From positions 24,266,981-24,330,980 of the forward strand of contig NC_049985.1 of NCBI RefSeq assembly GCF_000003815.2: a DNA stretch of 64,000 nt, written 5' to 3'. Shown here piece after piece: positions 61,060-64,000 of this stretch; position 1 is the stretch's first letter; each line of letters starts with the position of its first letter. Source of the stretch: Branchiostoma floridae (Eukaryota; Chordata; Leptocardii; Amphioxiformes; Branchiostomatidae). Both the position numbers and the translations under genes were made by a program. The notes under the pieces were generated by a model. That model did not search any database and was not told where the DNA came from. It was given only the letters and a program-made list of their open reading frames with translations.

Positions 61060-63140
61060 AAACAGCGCGTTGCATCGCCGACCCAGGTTTTGCGTACTGG
61101 TTTCAAAGGCTATTGAACTTGTCATAAAACATACAGGTTTACGATATTCACACAATATTTGAACCCTAGTCAATGATTTAAGAGGACGACAAGCGTTGTG
61201 AAATGTCAGAACAATTTCTAAACGATTTTCAACATTTTTATGGCGGAAACGTGGATTTGCTATAGTATCGTGTACAATAGCCACGGGTATAAAACTCATC
61301 GTTCAGTTGCGTTTGAGCTTCAAATGTTGACTTAAGTTTTAAAACGAACAGGTAACCACCTTTTACATCACATCACAAAGGTCTTCGTGCATTGTTTTTG
61401 ACGGTATGAAGATTTCAGTTCACTGCAGTCTTTCTCAGTGGTTTCATATCAATTCACAGCATGGCCTGAATTGGAAGGCGGAATAACATTGTATGCTTGA
61501 AGTTGTGATGGGCCCGGTACAAACAGAAAAGTGTCAAAACACCAGATTTTTCTTCCAAGACATACATTGTGGGCTCAGTCTTATCCTACCCGATAAACCG
61601 GAACATGTTTCATCCAGCAAAATATTTATGCACATACAGATCCTCGAGTACTGACGATAAGGCTGTCAAGTGGTACAGTTGCAACCAAACTTGCGTGATG
61701 AGTTCAAGCGTTCAAACCATCAACAGAACATATATTAGATATCTAAACAAAAACACTCACAAACTATGTAAGGTCTTAACATTTAGCCTTGAGGATAATA
61801 GACGTGTTCAAAGGAAACAACAATACTGAAACGGTTGTCAACATTTTCAAGGTCATTACACTTACAGCACACCTTATGTAAACGTTGTTTTTTTTTTGCT
61901 TTTTCTTTGTATACGATATTCATATCAAACATGAATGTTGCGAATTGATAGCAAATGTGATGCATGTTGCGGCACATGTCAACTATAATAACACCCAAGA
62001 CAATGTTTATCGGTATCTGTGTAGAGCTATAAAATAACATTGTCGGTCGTATTTTTTTCCTAAATCAACATTTGAAAGTTTAACATAATCCTCTGATTCA
62101 CCTGGCATGTTATGACCTGGTATCAATTATCCAGCAAAATATTTATGTACATACATATGCATACCATAGCCCCTACTTAAGAATTCTTTCTGGTCAATCA
62201 CAAGGACATTGGGTAAACAAACAGAAATCACTAGGAAGGTATGAATAGAGGCAAAACTGCTTTTACTTGCTGTGACTACAGGCGCTAAGATTATTTAATT
62301 TTCCTACGAAAAGGTAACACTTTTTGCAAAGAATCGCGCCGTTAACCCCACTGTTGATTTTTGATTCTTTGTGCACATCGACCTATCAACATAGAGACAT
62401 ACAAATAGATGGCAGTCTGAATGGTGTTGATATTTACAATTTAAACACGCGCTCACGTACATACATACATACACAAACACACGCGCGATGCTGGGTCATT
62501 GGACAAGTGGGAAGTTCAGCCTTCCAAGGCTATATGTGCGCGCTGTTCTCTGGTTGCTACTTTGATCTCATCGTCCCTCGTTCTGCTTGAAAGTACAGCC
62601 CAATCATTTGCCGTGCAACAGGTGTGTAGCGAGTGGCGCATCCATGTGTACATGTATTTTCGGCGGGCTTTGGGGACTTAGAAATGTAACATTTATCAGT
62701 TACAAATTATAAAAATCGTACAAAAATGTATTTTGATATTGCTGTTGTCCAATTGTCGGTTATTTACGTTTGACTGAAAATACAAATGTATTTCCAAACA
62801 ACCCACATTTTTTTATCCTAGCGACATTTATAACAACGGCGGCAATTTCCCCAAATCTCCATAGCAGCATCGATCGGAGTTTTCGGACATTGTGGTAGAA
62901 TCGCCCAAATAACAGCAAATTTAATGTGAGCCTATTAAACAATCATGACGCTCGAAAGCAGGACGACACTTGAAAACATTTTCCAGAACTGGAACAGAAC
63001 TGCTGAACGTTCGTTTTTATGAATACCCTCTCAGATTTAAACTCAGTACACCCCATAATGGAAGGAAAATGTTGAGAATAGTTTCCGGTATATTCTCAAA
63101 TTTCTATGAGCTAACTATTTCTAACTAGCAGACATAACAG
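61060..63140. other. Intergenic stretch without recognised features
   Basis: AT-rich; several frames of 60-90 codons on both strands without family resemblance. A short CATA run lies near 62458-62472. Nothing else is supported. Confidence 0.3.
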
Positions 63141-63529
63141 CATGTGTGAATTATGTTAACTTTAATGTTGACTGTTGTTTGAGCACCAGCGGTCATTTGA
63201 AACCGGCATCCCACGATTTGTTTGGCATTGTGGCTACATTCAGATGTGCGATTGTCCAACATGTTGAAATGTGTTTATACCCCCGTGCACATGAGGCGAA
63301 AATCGATCGGAAGACTAGTCTACAAGCTCTAAATGACATTTTCGTGATCATCTTGCGATTTTTCGGGATCGCCGGTGATTTTCAGGAGTCGTGCGATGGT
63401 CGCGGTGCAGCGAAACATGTTCTTAACATAAGCGACAAGTCGCAGGAGATCTCTGAGTTCGCCAAGCTCGTTACCGAGTCGCGGATGGTGTGTGAAAATC
63501 GTGCATACATCGCAAGGGTATCGGTCGAC

Positions 63530-64000
63530 ATTCGATTGATAGTCGTATGTCAATCTAACACAGACCTAGTTATTAATCATCGAGCGCAAATCGGATGGCG
63601 AACGACCGTCAGTCTGGTAACATTGGGGCGACGTTTGCCCGACTTACATTTGGTTACAAATATTGAATTTCTGGCAATGTGAGGGTCATTCTGACACTGT
63701 GGACCATGTGGTAGTAGGTAGGCTGGCTTTGTGACACAATTTCCTTTCTTGTGTTATTTCTATTATGCCCGTGTATTCTATTCACTGGTTAGAAAGATTT
63801 CGACAACAAAATAAGCAACATTTATTGATCTCTTGCCTTTTTTGAGGAACGTCTTGTGCAAGAGGTCGTGGGAGGTTCATTATCATAGATTTATTCAGAG
63901 ACGATCGCACGAGTCTCGCTTATATGTGACAGGGACAGTTTTAGGGCGAAAACTACGCAAGACAATCTTAAGATCTTAAAATCAGCTGACCTTCCTTCGA
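63530..64000 (+). repeat. Dispersed repeat C, copy 2 (runs off the window)
   Basis: Matches 57895-58385 in the same orientation with scattered substitutions and short deletions. It may begin further left (63290-63530 has the same CGATCG-rich style), but the other copy lacks that part. A 178-codon frame at 63146-63682 overlaps it and is not conserved in copy 1. Confidence 0.7.

Noticed and set aside
60803-61829. A cytokine-like secreted gene made of the signal-peptide frame and a Cys-containing frame at 61569-61829
   Set aside because: Splice phases between the two frames do not match at any reasonable donor and acceptor pair, and the Cys pattern does not fit a family I know.
63146-63682. A 178-codon open frame
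   Set aside because: It overlaps dispersed repeat C, is broken in the other copy, begins without gene-like context and shows no domain.

Overview
This is nuclear DNA from an animal. The genes are split by many GT-AG introns, untranslated and intergenic sequence dominates, and diverse SINEs, LINE fragments and cut-and-paste DNA elements fill the gaps. The gene set (RBM26/27-, TTC29-, PCYT2- and Kidins220-like) and the repeat style suggest an invertebrate deuterostome, most likely a cephalochordate such as Branchiostoma. That assignment is inference; no sequence search was possible. All exon models were built by hand from reading frame, splice consensus and remembered family sequences, and coding phase closes without a shift in each multi-exon model.

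Layout, left to right. (1) 1162-1220, minus strand: first coding exon of an RBM26/RBM27 homologue whose body lies outside the window. (2) 4088-11227, minus: complete nine-exon TTC29 homologue (512 aa), its introns loaded with repeats. (3) 13424-16430, minus: complete PCYT2 (ethanolamine-phosphate cytidylyltransferase, 376 aa) in only three coding exons. (4) 16.5-20.9 kb: transposon nest, including an element with 9-bp target duplications that contains another with 5-bp duplications. (5) 20966-33647, plus: a 14-exon gene for a 652-aa protein with two GST-like modules in tandem, a dead duplicate of its exon 2, and a duplicated tail in the 3' UTR. (6) 36105-50156, minus: at least 20 exons of a Kidins220/ARMS-like KAP-family P-loop NTPase with ankyrin repeats and a possible C2-like N-terminus. 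Its 5' end was not found. (7) 50.2-64 kb: almost gene-free, with paired octamer motifs, a 1.7-kb foldback, a perfect 32-bp-arm hairpin, a GC-rich minisatellite, nested Harbinger-like MITEs and a duplicated approximately 480-bp repeat.

The genes do not form an operon or shared pathway. They work in RNA processing (RBM26/27), cilia or flagella (TTC29), phosphatidylethanolamine synthesis (PCYT2), probable thiol/GST chemistry (tandem GST) and membrane signalling scaffolds (KAP). PCYT2 and the GST gene are divergent across the transposon nest; the GST and KAP genes converge. The most unusual items are the tandem-GST fusion with its exon relic, the KAP architecture, the phased octamer palindromes and several DNA-transposon families with readable termini and target duplications.
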